Source of the DNA: Carya illinoinensis
Lineage: Eukaryota; Streptophyta; Magnoliopsida; Fagales; Juglandaceae
Direction of reading: 5' to 3'
NCBI RefSeq assembly: GCF_018687715.1
Contig: NC_056759.1
Coordinates: 32,544,885-32,608,884, forward strand
Length of the DNA: 64,000 bases
Positions within the stretch are counted from its first letter, which is position 1. Every line of letters begins with the position of its first letter. This document shows, one piece after another, positions 42,306 to 56,544 of the stretch. The notes below the pieces were generated by a model. It searched no databases and was not told the origin of the DNA. It was given only the letters and a program-made list of their open reading frames with translations. The position numbers were made by a program, and so were the translations under genes.

Positions 42306-44937
42306 AGGCTACTATCATTTTTTTATTTTTTTTTTATTTTAGTTATTTCATTATTTAGGGAACCTATTAAGGTTTCCAACTAGGTTAGTCTATAACTATG
42401 ACCTTTAGTATTTCATTATACATCTATTGGCAAATTCCCTAGAGGATGGATTATTTGTTATTCAGATCTCTTTCAGTGCTTGGCACTTGGGCTACTTGGG
42501 TGCAATTCATAAATCTTAAGGAGAGGATCATACCTTACAATTTGTGAATATGTGGTTATTCATTTAACTTTTTCATCACCATGTAATTCGTGAATCGGTG
42601 GTGAATTATTTATCAATCTTATGATTATTTTCCTTTTTCCATTCAATTACCTATATTTGTTCTTGTTTATTTCCTAATTTTTTTCATTTATATTTTCTTG
42701 CGTATCAATCATATCCTAAGCATTATTCTTACTATTCTTTGATTTCTCAAAATATCCATATACACCCAAAAGAGAGTCTTAATCTTTCCTTTGTTGAGTC
42801 ATTTATTCTTTGTTCATATATATTTTCCTACTTGTTCATCTAATTTCCCATTGATCTTAAATTTCCTTGCATCTTCTCATATTCCAAACACAAATAAAGC
42901 CTAGCCCATTCCAATTCTATAATTCCTTAGTTCTTCATTCATATAACATCCTAGATCTACCATTCCCAAGAGATCTAGCCAAAATACCCATTAAAACATA
43001 CTTTCCTTATAGATCTATTCCATAAAGCCATAAAACCCTAGATCTATCCTAGATCTATTGTCTCCAACAATTCTAGCCAAAAACCCTAATTCCCATAATG
43101 ATTTTATTTATTTTAGGAAACCGTAACCCTAGCCTCCATCAATACCTAAATCATTCCCTCAAACCTTAAAACACTTCCTACACTTTTAGATCTCATCCTA
43201 CACATCACAAAACCTAACATTCTTTCCATCTTTGATCTAACCAAAACCCTAGACTACCCAAAACAACTCTTCCAAAATTCACAACCCTATCTATTCACCA
43301 TTCAAACCCTAGCCTCACTTCACCATACCAACATTAATCATCATCCAAATGTTGCCAACACCAACGGTCATCATCAAGCCGTCCTACAATGCATCAAACA
43401 TACAAATTCATCACTTAGATCATCTGAACTCAATATCATCATCAAATCTATCACTAAACACCACATCATCATTAACCTAGAAACCTTTCATTGCCATATT
43501 CAAGCCAAGACCAAGCAAGACGATGAGCAACATTCAGTCATCACAATGCGAAGTGAGACCAAAAGATCATAACATTTAGGGACTTGACCGAGATCCCTAA
43601 TAGCCTCCCCCAAGTATGCCTGACTTTAGCATTTTTCAATATTAGGGCTGTTCAAAAGAGTCGTAAGTCAAATCCTTCCTAACATTCCAACTCAACCCAA
43701 ATTAAATTACCTGACCAAAAAATCCGTCAAATCGAAACTCAGAGCATTCTGAATCCTTCCGAAAATAATCAGTACGGAAATAGGTAATTACTTGATTTTC
43801 ATTTCTTTCTGAATATTAACCAGTCCTATGTTAATAAACAGTGTTGTTTATTGAAACCCAATGCATTTATTCATCATTCATCTCACATTTCATAACATTA
43901 AGCAACTCGTAACATCCCTCTCTTGCAGACTTGCTGCTCATGCAATTGGGGGTTCTATTTCTCTCTGACTCTTGAATCTGTTTGCATGGTTGGCACGTCA
44001 ACTGTCTCTATTTCAGGAACATGGAACATGGATTTTAGAAACATGGTTGGCATATCGACTCTCTCTATTTATGTATCTTCAAGAACATGGATTTTAGGAA
44101 GAATATGAGAGTTGTGAAGAAGAAGAGAGGAATCTTGTTTCTTGTTGGCTCAGGCGTGGTCTACTAATTTGTTTGAGATTTGCTGAGAAAAGAGTGTGGG
44201 ATTTGGGTATTTACAAAAGTTTTCCAATTTTTCTTCATCTGATCAAGCCATTTTTGTTTAGTAATGCCACTTGACTCAATTGGTGCTTCCATTTCTCTCT
44301 TTTTCAGCTACTATAGGATCCTTGAATGATAATATGCATTTTTTTCTGCTCGTAGTGCTTGTCTTAGGGCTTGCAATGGCTTTATGTTGCTGCCTGGACG
44401 TTCCTTGATGATATTCTACTGCCTAGTTATTCTTGGAAGATTCTAAAATATGATGTTTTCTTTTTCAATGCTCTCTATGAGTGCAAGGAAACAACTAGTT
44501 AGTATAACTAAATAAGAAAATGATGGTTCGGGTCGGAAATAAGCAGAACAGTACAGTTCAAAAACTCCATTGTTGCCAATTCGAGTCGAAAGAAAATCTC
44601 AGAAACGGGAGAGGTTTCAGGCCATGTCAAAAATATTGTTTTCTGTTCGAAATGCATTGGGTGAATAGTCCTATATAATATTATAATCAGAGAAATGGCT
44701 GGTGTCTCTGACTAGAAGATCCATAATAATTTACTAATCTTAACTTTGTGCAAAAGAATTTAGCTAGCCTTTGAATATGTCTAGCTCTTGCAAAGAGACT
44801 TGCCATTCTCAATTATGAAGGGAAAAAAATGAGTCAATCAAGTCAGGTAAAACTAATATTTTTAGGCACAACTAAAACTACATCACATGCACTCTCCTCA
44901 TTATAAGTTTAGGGATAAATATAATATATATAACTCA
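42306..44937. other. AT-rich unassigned DNA
   Basis: No gene or complete transposon is supported. Around 42980-43330 the phrase aaaccctag recurs in scattered, non-tandem form, and the text between 42890 and 43560 is A/C-rich on the plus strand. A short direct repeat, ggttggca(c/t)(g/a)tc(a/g)act(g/c)tctctat, occurs at about 43987 and 44045. Confidence 0.45.
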
Positions 44938-44978
44938 TCCTACTTTATTTGTTTGAAAAGAGTCTTGTATTAATTTCA

Positions 44979-45464
44979 TTAAATCAAAGTTTGGATACAA
45001 AGCAGAATAGAAGCAAAAGTTGTGGTACAACTACTAATTCTAAGAGCATCTTCGCTTAAGGCATGAGCAACTTCATTATTTACTCTAACAGTATGCCTTG
45101 CTGACCATGAGGTAAATGAGTTGAGAGTGTCTCTAGTGTCTCCAATGAGTTGGCCTACATAAGTAAGGCCATCTGACTTTGAGGTGAGACCTGAGACTAC
45201 TTGTAAGGAGTCTCCTTCCAAAATGATGTCCTGATAACCTGAGGACTTGCAGAAGATGGTTGCTAGAAGAGTTGCAAAAGCTTCTGCCATGAGTGGATCC
45301 GGAAATAAATCATGCTTCATTCTAAGGGTTGCTAACACATGGCCCACCCAATCTCTAATAATCACACCCACTCCCACCTTACATGATGCTTTATCAACTG
45401 ATGCATCCCAATTCAGCTTAACTTTGCCCTGGGGGGGGGGGGTGCTTCCCAGTGTGAGTTCCAA
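44979..45464 (-). pseudogene. LINE 2 RNase H domain (RVT_3)
   Basis: The open frame has KVKLNWDASVDKASCKVGVGVIIRD, PLMAEAFATLLA, ILEGDSLQVVSGL and NNEVAHALSEDAL, the C-terminal RNase H of plant L1 elements. Here the WDAS tryptophan that is lost in LINE 1 is kept. A run of eleven G (45430-45440) encodes the proline stretch at its N terminus and marks a likely slippage site. Confidence 0.85.
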
Positions 45465-45535
45465 TGCTGGCCAATTGACTTGGGCCTCTTTTGTGGGTTG
45501 AGCAGTAGGAGATCTTCTACTAACTGTTGGGATTG

Positions 45536-47030
45536 CTAGACCACATTAGAGGGGTGTGTGGGGAGTCCCTTAAAGACCATCTCATTCCTTCTCTTCCAAA
45601 TGTACCATGAGGTGATGGCAAAAGTTAGCATCTCTTCTAGACCCAAGGACTCAGCAAAACTTTCAACCATCTCTGCAAAGTGAGGGGAGTGCATGCTTGC
45701 CTTCCGTAGCTTCCTGCTGCTCATTGCCAATACATCCCTTGCAGAAGGGCAATCCCATAGGACATGTTCAGTGGTCTCTGGAACCTGTTGGCATATTGGA
45801 CATGCTGGATCCTCTATCACCATCCTCATTAGCTCGGGTGGGTAAAGCATCGAGACAGGCTCTCTAGAGGAAGAATTTCATGGCATTGGGAATGTTTAAA
45901 TTCTAGAGTCTGATCCATGGTGCCTGTTGGGCTCTAAGATTTGAGGATTGCCCCATTTTCTGTTAATCCAGTTCTATGGGGAGATGGTAGACTAACTTGG
46001 CACTGAAATTGCCTGATGAGGTGCATCTCCACTATAGCTTGTTAGGCTTAGAAAAAGGGCTAAGGGGATTTTCAGGATCAATTCTGCTTCTTCCTTGGTG
46101 AACATAGAGGAAACCAAGTCTCTCTTCCACTGGTGTGTAGTCTTGTCTATGAGGATCGAGACTTTTGAGTCCACGTGTAGAAATCTGATTGAGTCTTGAG
46201 GCTTGAAAGTGTTCTACTTGGCAAGTCATTTATCCTTCCATATCTCATCTGTCTCACTCTCTCTAATCCTCCAAGAGCAGATATCTTGCAGCTAGGAAAC
46301 TTTGCCACAGATATGAGGTATTCTAACCTAGTTTTCCAGTAAGGAAGGCCTTGTTAGGATAATACTTTTCCTTGAGCACTTGTGCAGCTAGTTAGTTAGG
46401 ATTAGAGACTAATCTCCACCCTTGTTTAGCCAATAGGGCTAGGTTGAAATTGGCAAAATCCCTTAGACCGAGACCACCCTAATTTTTAGCCTTTTTCATT
46501 TGGTTCCAATTCCCCCAATGTATCTTGTGCTCCTAAGATTGTTGACCCCACCAAAAGTTCCTCACCATTTTTTTAATTTCATAAACTAGCTATTTGGGTA
46601 GCTTGAAAATGCCCATGCCATAAGCTGGTATGGCCTGAATGATGGCTTTAATGAGTACTTCTTTACCTGCTTGGGAAATGAACTTGTTTTTCCAATTTGA
46701 GATCTTTGCTTGCACCTTTTCTAGAATACTCTTTAAAGAGTGAGCTCGAGATCTTCCAATTAAAGTAGGAAGGCCTAGGTATTTTTCAAAGGAAGTGGTG
46801 CCCCTTATCCGTGCAATATTGGTGATAATCTCTTTGGTTTCCTCTCTGGTGTTGGTGCTGAAAAAAATTGAAGTTTTCTCCTTGTTTAATCTTTGGCCAG
46901 ACGCAACCTCATAGCATTCCAGTAGGTAGTATAGGTTGCTGCATTCAATTAAATTGGCTTTGCAAAAGAGTAGACTATCATCTGCAAAGAATGGATGGTT
47001 AATAGAGAGTTTATTCTTTCTAATGGGCAA
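45536..47030 (-). pseudogene. LINE 2 RT C-terminus and zf-RVT, broken
   Basis: The upper frame (47030 to 46590) has NKLSINHPFFADDSLLFCKAN with the FADD catalytic motif, and ISNWKNKFISQAGKEVLIKAIIQ. Between 46590 and 45850 only short pieces in mixed frames survive. The lower frame (45850 to 45536) carries the zf-RVT part DPACPICQQVPETTEHVLWDC. Multiple stops and shifts occur, so no product is possible. Confidence 0.82.
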
Positions 47031-47198
47031 ACTAGTAATGATCTTGGACTACTCAGATTTGTTGAACATATAGCTCAAGGCCTGGTGCACATATAAATAG
47101 GTAATAGGATAGGGGATCCCCTTGCCTGAGACCTTGTGTGGGGTGGAAGCTGTCTTATGAGTCTCCATTTTTAGAAAGGAGTAAGAGACTGTCTCTAC

Positions 47199-48420
47199 TC
47201 ACCTACTTATCAAATCCACCCAATGTTGATCAAAGCCAAGTTGTTTCAGAACAGACCTCAAAAAAGGCCATTCTATCATGTTGTAGGCCTTACTCATATC
47301 GAGTTTAAGTGCCATAAATCCATCCCTTCCTTTAAGTCTGGCCTTCATTGTATGGAGAGACTCGCAGGCCACTATGATGTTATGTGTTATTAGCCTGTCA
47401 GGGACAAATGCTGTTTGTGTGGGGGATATTAAGGCTAGTGGGACTAACTTTAATCTGTTGGTCATAGTTTTAGTAATGATTTTGTAAAAAACATTGCACA
47501 AACTAATGGACCTGAAGTTAGTCATCTGCAAGGGAGTTATTTTCTTGGGAATTAAAGCAATAAATGTCTCATTCACTCCATTTGACCACTTGCCACCATT
47601 GAGAATTGAGAGTACTGCTCTGGTGACTCTTGTGCCCACCATGGACCAATGATCCAGGAAGCACACAACTGGGAATCCATCTGGGCCAGGGGATCCCAGT
47701 GGATTCATGCTAATCAAAGCCTTCTTCACTTCTGTTTTAGAGAAAGGTTGGGAGAGCATTGCCCTCATTTCTGTTGTGAGTTTACTAAGCAAGGCTATGA
47801 GACACTCAGCTATGCCAATGGGGTTGGATGAGGTAAACATATTCTGGAAGTATTGTTGGAACTCATGACTGATTTCCTATTGACTTGTTAACTCCTGACC
47901 TGCCTCATTGAAAATCTTGGAGATGGTATTTTGCTTTCTTCTTTAGCTGGCACATTTATGGAAGAAGGCAATGTTCCTATCCCCCTCCCTAAGCTAGTTT
48001 GCTTAACTCTTTGTTGCCAATTAGAGTTTTCCTCTTCAAGCAGAATGTCCACTTCCCTCTGAAGGTCTATGATTTCAGCAAGCAAATGTCCTTCATTTTT
48101 GTTCTTTGAGACGGTATAACATGTCAAATTTTGACTATAGGGATTCCCTATTGCACTTGTGAAGATCTCTACACCATAGCTTCAGCCCTTCTTGACAGTT
48201 CTGTAGTCCTGAAAGAGTATTCTGCAACCCTTTCTACACCATAGCTTGGACCTATGGTATTTTCCCAGGTTCTTTTGATCAAGGTCTCACAACTCTCTCT
48301 TTTGCTCCACTTTGCTTCGAATCTAAAGATTCTTCCTTTCCTTGTCATACCCACCTTGTGATGGGTGAAAATGAGAAGGGGCATGTGGTATGATGATGCT
48401 GTAAGTGATGAACTAAGTGG
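47199..48420 (-). pseudogene. LINE 2 endonuclease end and RT N-terminal half, broken
   Basis: The end of the endonuclease appears around 48384 (MPLLIFTHHKVGMTRKGRIF, RFEAKWSKRESCETLI). The reverse transcriptase frame (47840 to 47199) has MNPLGSPGPDGFPVV, NFRSISLCNVFYKIITKTM and LKLDMSKAYNMIEW, where LINE 1 has KAYDRVEW. The linker frame (48127 to 47888) has LLEEENSNWQQRVKQTSLG. Frames differ between the pieces. Confidence 0.82.
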
Positions 48421-48692
48421 TCCTTGAACTAAAAGTCACTAATAAGAAGTGCTGGTTGCGAGCTAGTTGACTTGTTTGGGGAAATAAACTTAATGGGAAT
48501 ATTATTGTCAGTAAGCACGTCACTATTTGTCAAAGAAAAACACAAGACTTGTCTTATGTTGCTTACATGTGACATTAGGCTTGCTGAGAGAGGCGAGAAC
48601 CCTTTTCTTGGTTTAGCATGGGTCCCGTGATTCTAGGGATCCTTGTACAGGCTCATTGGACAACAGTCCTGTTCCACTAGCACATTCCTATC
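48421..48692 (-). other. LINE 2 ORF1/ORF2 junction with most of the endonuclease deleted
   Basis: In LINE 1 about 680 nt of endonuclease precede the motif equivalent to MPLLIF. Here only about 270 nt are present, without WNCRG, METK or GDFNE motifs. I infer an internal deletion. Confidence 0.6.
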
Positions 48693-49610
48693 TTAGTTTC
48701 TCCGCCCTACAAAGTGATGGACCGTGATTGGCTTCGGGAAAACAATTGTAGTATCTTGACTCGTGGCCTCATCCACAGTTGCTGAGTGCGACTTCCCGGA
48801 ATCACCCTTCTGGTCACCTGCTACCTCAAGTTGCTCTCGAAAGGAAGGTCCCTGTGATGACAATTCTGGTGAGCCTCCATATTTCTTCATATAGGAAGAA
48901 TGCGGTAGTACAGATGACACATGCAGCCACTACCCATATTGGTCCTAAGATTGCGGAGTTAAGCTAAAGCCGGAGCACTTCCCATGAACGTGCTTCGGAA
49001 GCCCACATTTGAAACAAAATTTGGGAAGTCATTCATATTTAAAATAGGTCCAGCATTGTTTGCCACAAAGGTTGATCATCCTCCATCGTAACAAAGGCTT
49101 AGTGAAGTTAACCTCCACCCTGGTCATCAACTTCAACTTTATTGACCTTTCCGATGGCTACAACAATCTTTTCCCCTTGCAGTTCATTCATGCTTGCAAA
49201 AGGTAGGTTATGGGCTTGAACCCAAAAGGGTTCTGAGGTGAAGAGTACCTCGTTGGGGGATAGTTCTCCTTTGAAGTTCTTGAGGCAAGTGTGGTGGCAG
49301 TTGAAAGACCAAGGTCGCCACTGAAGCACCTTCCTCTTGTCTGAGAGTAGTTGAAACTCCATCAAGAACTTATTCGTGCCAAGCTCTTTAAAAGTGATCT
49401 AGCCTTCTGAGTTCCACACCTTGGCGATGTTGGACTTGAAAGCTTCGTGTTTCGCATTCCCATCGTTCAAAATGAGAGCAAATAGGCAATGGTTGCCTCT
49501 GAGCTTAGTAGATAAGACAGCTTCCTTTGGAAAAACCAGTTCTTGTTGTTCTTCCTCAATGAGCTTCAGAGCTTTGCCTCGTCCTACTTATACTATGATT
49601 GGAAGAGATC
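48693..49610 (-). pseudogene. LINE 2 ORF1 remnant (DUF4283)
   Basis: From about 49600 down the translation reads VGRGKALKLIEEEQQELVFP, LRGNHCLFALILNDGN and SNIAKVWNSEG with a following stop. It then reads TFKELGTNKFLMEFQLLSDKRKVLQWRPWSF and EPFWVQAHNLPF (49365 to 49108), the DUF4283 domain. The zinc knuckle region (about 48990-49080) is disrupted. The tail frame (48920 to 48693) is low in motifs. It has the same architecture as LINE 1 ORF1 but is strongly diverged. Confidence 0.78.
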
Positions 49611-49615
49611 AATTA

Positions 49616-50587
49616 TGGTCAATTTTTATTACATATATACTTAGTTAATTTAGTACAATTTTATGTGATTTTTTACATGAATCCAAAACAATATTCTATG
49701 TTGCATTTTTCATAGAATTTAAAGTCACAAACGTTTATACATGAACAACAGTACTATTGTGCGTATGAGAAAAGAATTCGCAATTAAGGGCATCCTAGAT
49801 CTGCTAATACATACATAACCCAATTTCTTCCTTAATCTTTACTACCATTGAAATATTAGATTCTCAAATTTCATTATCCTTAATGTGGTAGCTACAGCAT
49901 AGTAAATTAGGCTACTTCCAAATGAAAAACCAGCTTACTGGTTGATGGAGATGTATATATGTGGCTAGGTCCTTCGAGATTGCATATATCTGCCCAGTTG
50001 CATAAGTAAATGATATATACTTGACATCTCTAGAGAACATAGGGAACTTAAAATGTAATATAGCAATGCATATATGGAGCAGAAATATCAGCAACATCAA
50101 TTTTATTCAAATATCAACCCAAGCTATTTCCCAAATCAACAGCTTTAGCCTATCAAAAAACTTGGCAACCCATATATATTTAATACTTTCTTATCTTTGA
50201 ATTCAAGGGGCCGGGTTGTTGATTTGGAGACGGTCCTGTTGATAAATGGAATAGGCTAACTTTATTGACAAGGTAAATTTTGAGGATGTTGCTGCAATTT
50301 TCTTCATTAAAGGTTTATGGTTTCATCCCAACAGATTACACTCTAGTTATATACATGGCATCTTCAAACTATTAGAAACTTCTCGCCTTTACCTTAAGTG
50401 CTAAATTTATTTGATATATTATTGTACGGACCCTCTAGTTACAAAAGGCTTACACTTAGCGATTAGATCTTAATTGAGAAGAATTAACAATGTTTTTTTC
50501 AATTTTAGCGTATGTAAATCGTAAGCGCTTACTTTGAAAAAATAGGTAAATCTAAGACCTATATTTAATGTTGAGTACTTCTATTAG
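49616..50587. other. AT-rich intergenic DNA, no gene seen
   Basis: There is no open frame of note and no identifiable transposon. The sequence borders a taggggtgtgcatgtgaccc motif at 50586, which looks like the left end of an hAT-type element; its right end was not found. Confidence 0.4.
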
Positions 50588-50753
50588 GGGTGTGCATGTG
50601 ACCCGAGCACCCCCTAGACCCAATTAGGCTGATCCGAACCGACCCTTATTTTATCAGATATTACTTGAGCGGGTCTCAAACCCGTATTTTATCAGATCTT
50701 ACTTGAGTGGGTCCGAAATTCCTTAAACCCTAGCCGGTAGCCGCCCACTCAGC

Positions 50754-50918
50754 CTTCTCCACTCACTCAGCCTCAAGCCCTCTGGCGACCAGCTCCATGT
50801 CCTTCTGGCCAATATGGTCACCAACAGCAATGGCACCGTCGAGTTCGACAAACTCGTCCAGGCCATCTTGCTCGATATGAACACCAAATTTACTATTTGG
50901 CTAATAACTGGCACGTGA
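50754..50918 (+). pseudogene. Calmodulin-like (CML) EF-hand gene fragment
   Basis: One frame of 54 codons reads LLHSLSLKPSGDQLHVLLANM, then VTNSNGTVEFDKLVQAIL, then LDMN, ending at TGA. This matches the middle of plant calmodulin-like calcium sensors: an exiting EF-hand helix, the linker KPSGDQLHVLL, and an EF-hand loop. In the loop, position 1 (normally Asp) is Val and position 12 (normally Glu) is Lys, so it should not bind calcium. No other EF-hands or a start codon are nearby. It lies just inside a possible hAT left end (50586), so it may be a captured gene fragment. Confidence 0.65.
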
Positions 50919-52749
<1,831 letters not shown>

Positions 52750-53733
52750 CAGGGCTGTACAAAACAATTGCATGCCCAACCCGGTTGAGTTTCCAAACTA
52801 ACCCAACCCGGAAACTCGTACCGATCATATGTCAAAAACAGAACCGGAATTACCCGTAGCCGTTATGTTTCTGATCGGGTAATACCCGATACTCGTTTAT
52901 TAACCGAAAATGAGATAAGAGATGAGGTTCAGGTGGTCAACAGCTAAGGCTAGACCGTGTTTGACGATGAACTCAGAGAGGGTTAGATATGGATCTCACG
53001 TCGCAACCTCTCCCATGCATGCCCATGCCCCTACGCAGAGAAATCAACCCAATCCGCACACTGGGGCTCCTCGCCGCACAGCACATTTTTGCACCACCTC
53101 AGGAAAAGCAATCCAAGGCAGCCCAACCAACACCCGATGCCAAACACCATGGAAACTGCCCCCAATAGCCATATTTTGAGCCCCTATTTTGCACTCACAA
53201 AAACAGAGCACTCCGCCAACGCCATGCGTGAGAAACCAGCAATTCGGCCACCACTAAGAGAGGCAAGCTCCGACCTAAACCACCCCTACAGCACCACCTT
53301 TGGGACCCCAGAGGCCACTATACCAAGCGCCTCTCCAATCACACGAATCAAGCAACGAAGGGCCAAACCCTAGTGGAGAAGCTTCCTGCTCGATTTCAGG
53401 CGTACCCAACCACCAGGAAGATTCGCTCAACCACAAGGTCAACCTCAAGTGTGAGAAGGGTTTTAAGTTTTTAAGAATTTGGTTTGGTTAATGGCGTTGG
53501 CAAGGATCGAGGTATGAAAATATCTGAACAAAAACTCTAGAAACTGACTAGACTCAGGAGAAGAGTATGTAGCTGTCATGTGACTTCTGTCCTAAATAGT
53601 AATCATAAGTAAAAATGGGTCGAGTATAAATAATGGAGTTCCGAAAACTTTTTCGGGTCGGGTATCAGTTAATTCTTCAATCGGTTAAAAAGGAATAAGT
53701 GTTGTCTCTGGTCGGGTTGGATGAACAACCCTA
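52750..53733. mobile_element. Non-autonomous hAT-type transposon, 984 bp
   Basis: The ends CAGGGCTGTACAAAAC and GGATGAACAACCCTA are imperfect inverted repeats. They are flanked by a perfect 8-bp target duplication ATTCTACC (52742-52749 and 53734-53741). Subterminal regions are rich in cccgg, gggtaatacccg and tcgggtcgggt words. The interior has two overlapping plus-strand frames (52922-53491) without recognisable domains and no transposase. Confidence 0.88.
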
Positions 53734-53741
53734 ATTCTACC

Positions 53742-54285
53742 AGCGATCGGCACTCCTCTAGTCCTCTCGCCAGAATGTTGACTCTGTTAAGGAAGGATGA
53801 TTTGGACATACCTTATTTGAGCCTCATGGATTCTAATATGGAACAACAGCAAAGGGTCTCTACCTCCTCATTGCCCATATATCTGGTCACTTGAAAAAGA
53901 CCAATGCTGATGTCTACATTTTTTTTCGTTTGTTTTTCTGTGGAACCATATCCATATGTATCTTTTTTCTTTTAATCCATTTTCTATACTCTTCTCCAAA
54001 GTGGGTGTTAATGGGGTTACTTTTTATCTCTTTGGGCTTGTCCCTGTTTGTCTTTACAAGCTGAAAAAGGTGTTTGATCCACTGGAGGAAGGGTTGGATC
54101 CTCTGATTTGTGTTTACAGAGTAAGTATGCGGTGGGGGGAAAGGGAAGGGGAGGTAACATTGTGTGAGGCAGGCATGTAAATTTTTTTTCATGAACCTAT
54201 GATGTGGCATTTTTGTATTGGACAGTGTAAAAAGGAGTTTTACACTCTACCCTATTTGAAGTTTATCTCATTGAAAAATTTAAAA
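53742..54285. other. Intergenic DNA, no gene seen
   Basis: This is sequence between the hAT element and copy B. A 74-codon plus-strand frame and a 98-codon minus-strand frame overlap; neither has a motif. Confidence 0.4.
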
Positions 54286-55931
54286 CTTATTTATAATTGG
54301 AGGACAGCTTCGTATCAATGGAGGTAGAGCTTGTTCAAGTGGCTTAGGCACGGGGTAGAAATAGTTTCATTTCATCTTTTTTTTTTTTTCAAATATCACT
54401 CAAATATAAATATTTTTCAATTTGAAATCTTCAATTTTTTTCATCTAATCATTATTTAATCATTATAATTTTTTCAAATTTCTGTATTGGAGGTATTTTT
54501 GTAGGGGACCTGAGGCCCACGGGGGCCAGCTCAAGCCCAACAACAGGCAAGTTCCCTGTATTTCAAATAACCCAAAGGGGTCTGACCCAAATCCGCAGGA
54601 GCCTCCTAGCGGCTCGGGAAGAACTTGTAACCGATATAAATTGGGTATAACTATCTGAGCCAAGATGGGAAGTTACAACGGAAGCTCGAAAATCCAAGTC
54701 AAAGGAAGGAGAATGAAGCATGCCATGAAAAAGGACTGGAATCAAGGTAGCATCAAGAGATCATGCCACATTAAATGAGTTTACCAGATAATCATACCAC
54801 ATTAATGACTAAACTATGAGGGCCATGTCGTATTAAAGATGGTATGGCAGAGGGAGCTCTGGGAGGATTTCTCTTCCCCCTAACCCGCAGGGTATGGCTA
54901 TCTAACCCTCTGGATAGGGTATATAAGATCCCTGGACCTTCAGGTAAAAGAATCGGCGTACTCTCTAATCAAATCTTCCTATTAAAAACTCTGCATTCAC
55001 CCTCTTCTCTTACTCTTTAGTAAGCCATTACTGACTTAAGCATCGGAGGCTACCCAAGCCACCTCAAGCCACTCCTCCCGATCCTTTCTTTGTTGCTACA
55101 GGTCATAAGCAAAAGACCTAAACTGCTAAGAGTCTAACCCAAAGATATACGAAACACGTCGTTAGCATTCTAAATAAAACATGAAAAAGAATTCAACTTT
55201 TGAGTTCTAAAACGAAAATTATATTATAACAACATTTTAATTTTATAATATTTTTATTCAACTTTTTCTTTCTTATTTTACAAAACTCCATAAAAACATC
55301 TTAATTCAAATTATTTCACTACAATTCACAAATCATTTCACAATTATTATTTACAAATGATTTTATTACTATTTACAAATTTCTCATATCATTTTATTCC
55401 ACCAAGCATCTCCTTAGAGTTGTTCATACGGCTTGGGCATTGCGCATCAATGATTTTTATTGACTCCTCTACCATGCAACAATATCAAATTGTTCAATCA
55501 CAGAACAGTGAAGAAATATGATGAGCTCAAGTAAAAATGTTTGGATGCGGAGTATAGCCTATCGTATAATAATATTTGAGGTAGGTTCATATCAAAACTT
55601 CGTCACTTTATGTGTAGTACTCAAAGTTAAAACTCAATAATGGACGACTTGTTTTATATTTAGGAGTGTAACCAGTTTGGTTTGGTCCGGTTTTGGACAT
55701 ATTTTAGAACCAAACCGGTATGTACCAGTTTTGAGATTTGAAGAATCGGTACTTCTGGTTTTACCGTTTCGGTCCGATTCAGTCTAATTTTTCTATGTTT
55801 TATATTGTTATTATAGTATGTAATAATATATAGTAGTATATGATAATATATATTATAATTATATTATAGACTATATAGTGATATATTATAATATATAGTA
55901 CTGATATATATAAGATTTTAAAATTTAATAT
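54286..55931. repeat. Repeat block copy B (matches copy A with an internal deletion)
   Basis: The part 54286-55575 matches 1-1240, then the sequence jumps to the equivalent of 2600-2952. The junction is at catat, present at both edges in copy A. Copy B ends where the CACTA element starts at 55932; copy A continues through the same point (aaatttaatattatatt), giving an empty-site comparison. Confidence 0.88.
54500..55167 (+). mobile_element. Solo LTR, full length (copy B)
   Basis: 668 bp from TGTAGGGGACCTGAGG to CGTCGTTAGCA, with TATATAAG at 54920-54927. It retains the 5' end that copy A lost. It sits in the middle of a MITE, and no internal region follows. A clear target duplication is not visible. 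The retroelement family was not identified. Confidence 0.65.
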
Positions 55932-56039
55932 CACTACAACAAATATGGCTTTTAGTGACAGATTATAAATAGTGACGATTTTCAAACTGTGACTAAAACG
56001 TATTTACTGTGACAGTTTGTGAGAACTGTCACTAAATGT

Positions 56040-56240
56040 TGGGCAAGAATTTCAAAATGTTCGGATGTTTCATATAATACGTTCGCACGTCACAGTAACG
56101 TTCGAATGTTATGTATATTTACGTGCGAACGTAAAAAAACTAGTGCGAACATTTTAACGTTTTAACTAATTACGTGCGAACGTTAATATATTAGCGCCAA
56201 TGTTCGAACGTTATTGTGATAAAGTTCGAACGTTATATGT
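56040..56240. repeat. CACTA subterminal CpG palindrome cluster 1
   Basis: About nine close variants of acgttcgaacgt / acgtgcgaacgt occur in 200 bp (for example acgttcgaatgtt near 56099, acgtgcgaacgta near 56121 and gttcgaacgtta near 56224). This is the usual position for binding sites of the TNPA-type accessory protein of CACTA elements; that role is inferred. Confidence 0.75.
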
Positions 56241-56544
56241 TAAATTACATAAATTAACCATAATATATATTTTTTTAATAGTAAGGTTGAGTAACGTTAT
56301 ATTAAAAAAAATTAAGAGTAGAAATTAAGCTACACAATACATACATTAAATATTTGTGTCCATTACATATGTCGAAAATAAAAAATAAAATATGATAAAT
56401 TTTTACAAAGCACTTTCAGAACTGTTGGTTTACAAAAGATCGAAACTCCACATTCAATGTCTCAACCTTATTGTTTAGCACATCTACATGATGTGCAAGA
56501 TGTGCGACAGCCTGATCTATATGTGCAATCTGTCTATCGATCTG

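Larger units (their letters stand above)
44938..49615 (-). mobile_element. Decayed L1-type LINE, minus strand
   Basis: Read 49615 to 44938, it carries pieces of the same domain series as the plus-strand LINE: ORF1 DUF4283, ORF1 tail, end of endonuclease, reverse transcriptase, zf-RVT and RNase H, all in broken frames. Most of the endonuclease is missing, because only about 270 nt separate the ORF1 tail from the endonuclease end. The 3' end shows a gatttaatgaaattaat-like text and a degenerate A-rich tail near 44940. No target duplication was found, so the boundaries are approximate. Confidence 0.85.

Noticed and set aside
42980..43330. Recurring aaaccctag, like plant telomere repeat
   Set aside because: The copies are scattered and not tandem; the sequence is simply A/C-rich.
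48940..48975. Text gattgcggagttaagc resembling a 5S rRNA internal segment
   Set aside because: The similarity is confined to about 15 bp; flanking 5S sequence is absent and the stretch is in the LINE ORF1 relic.
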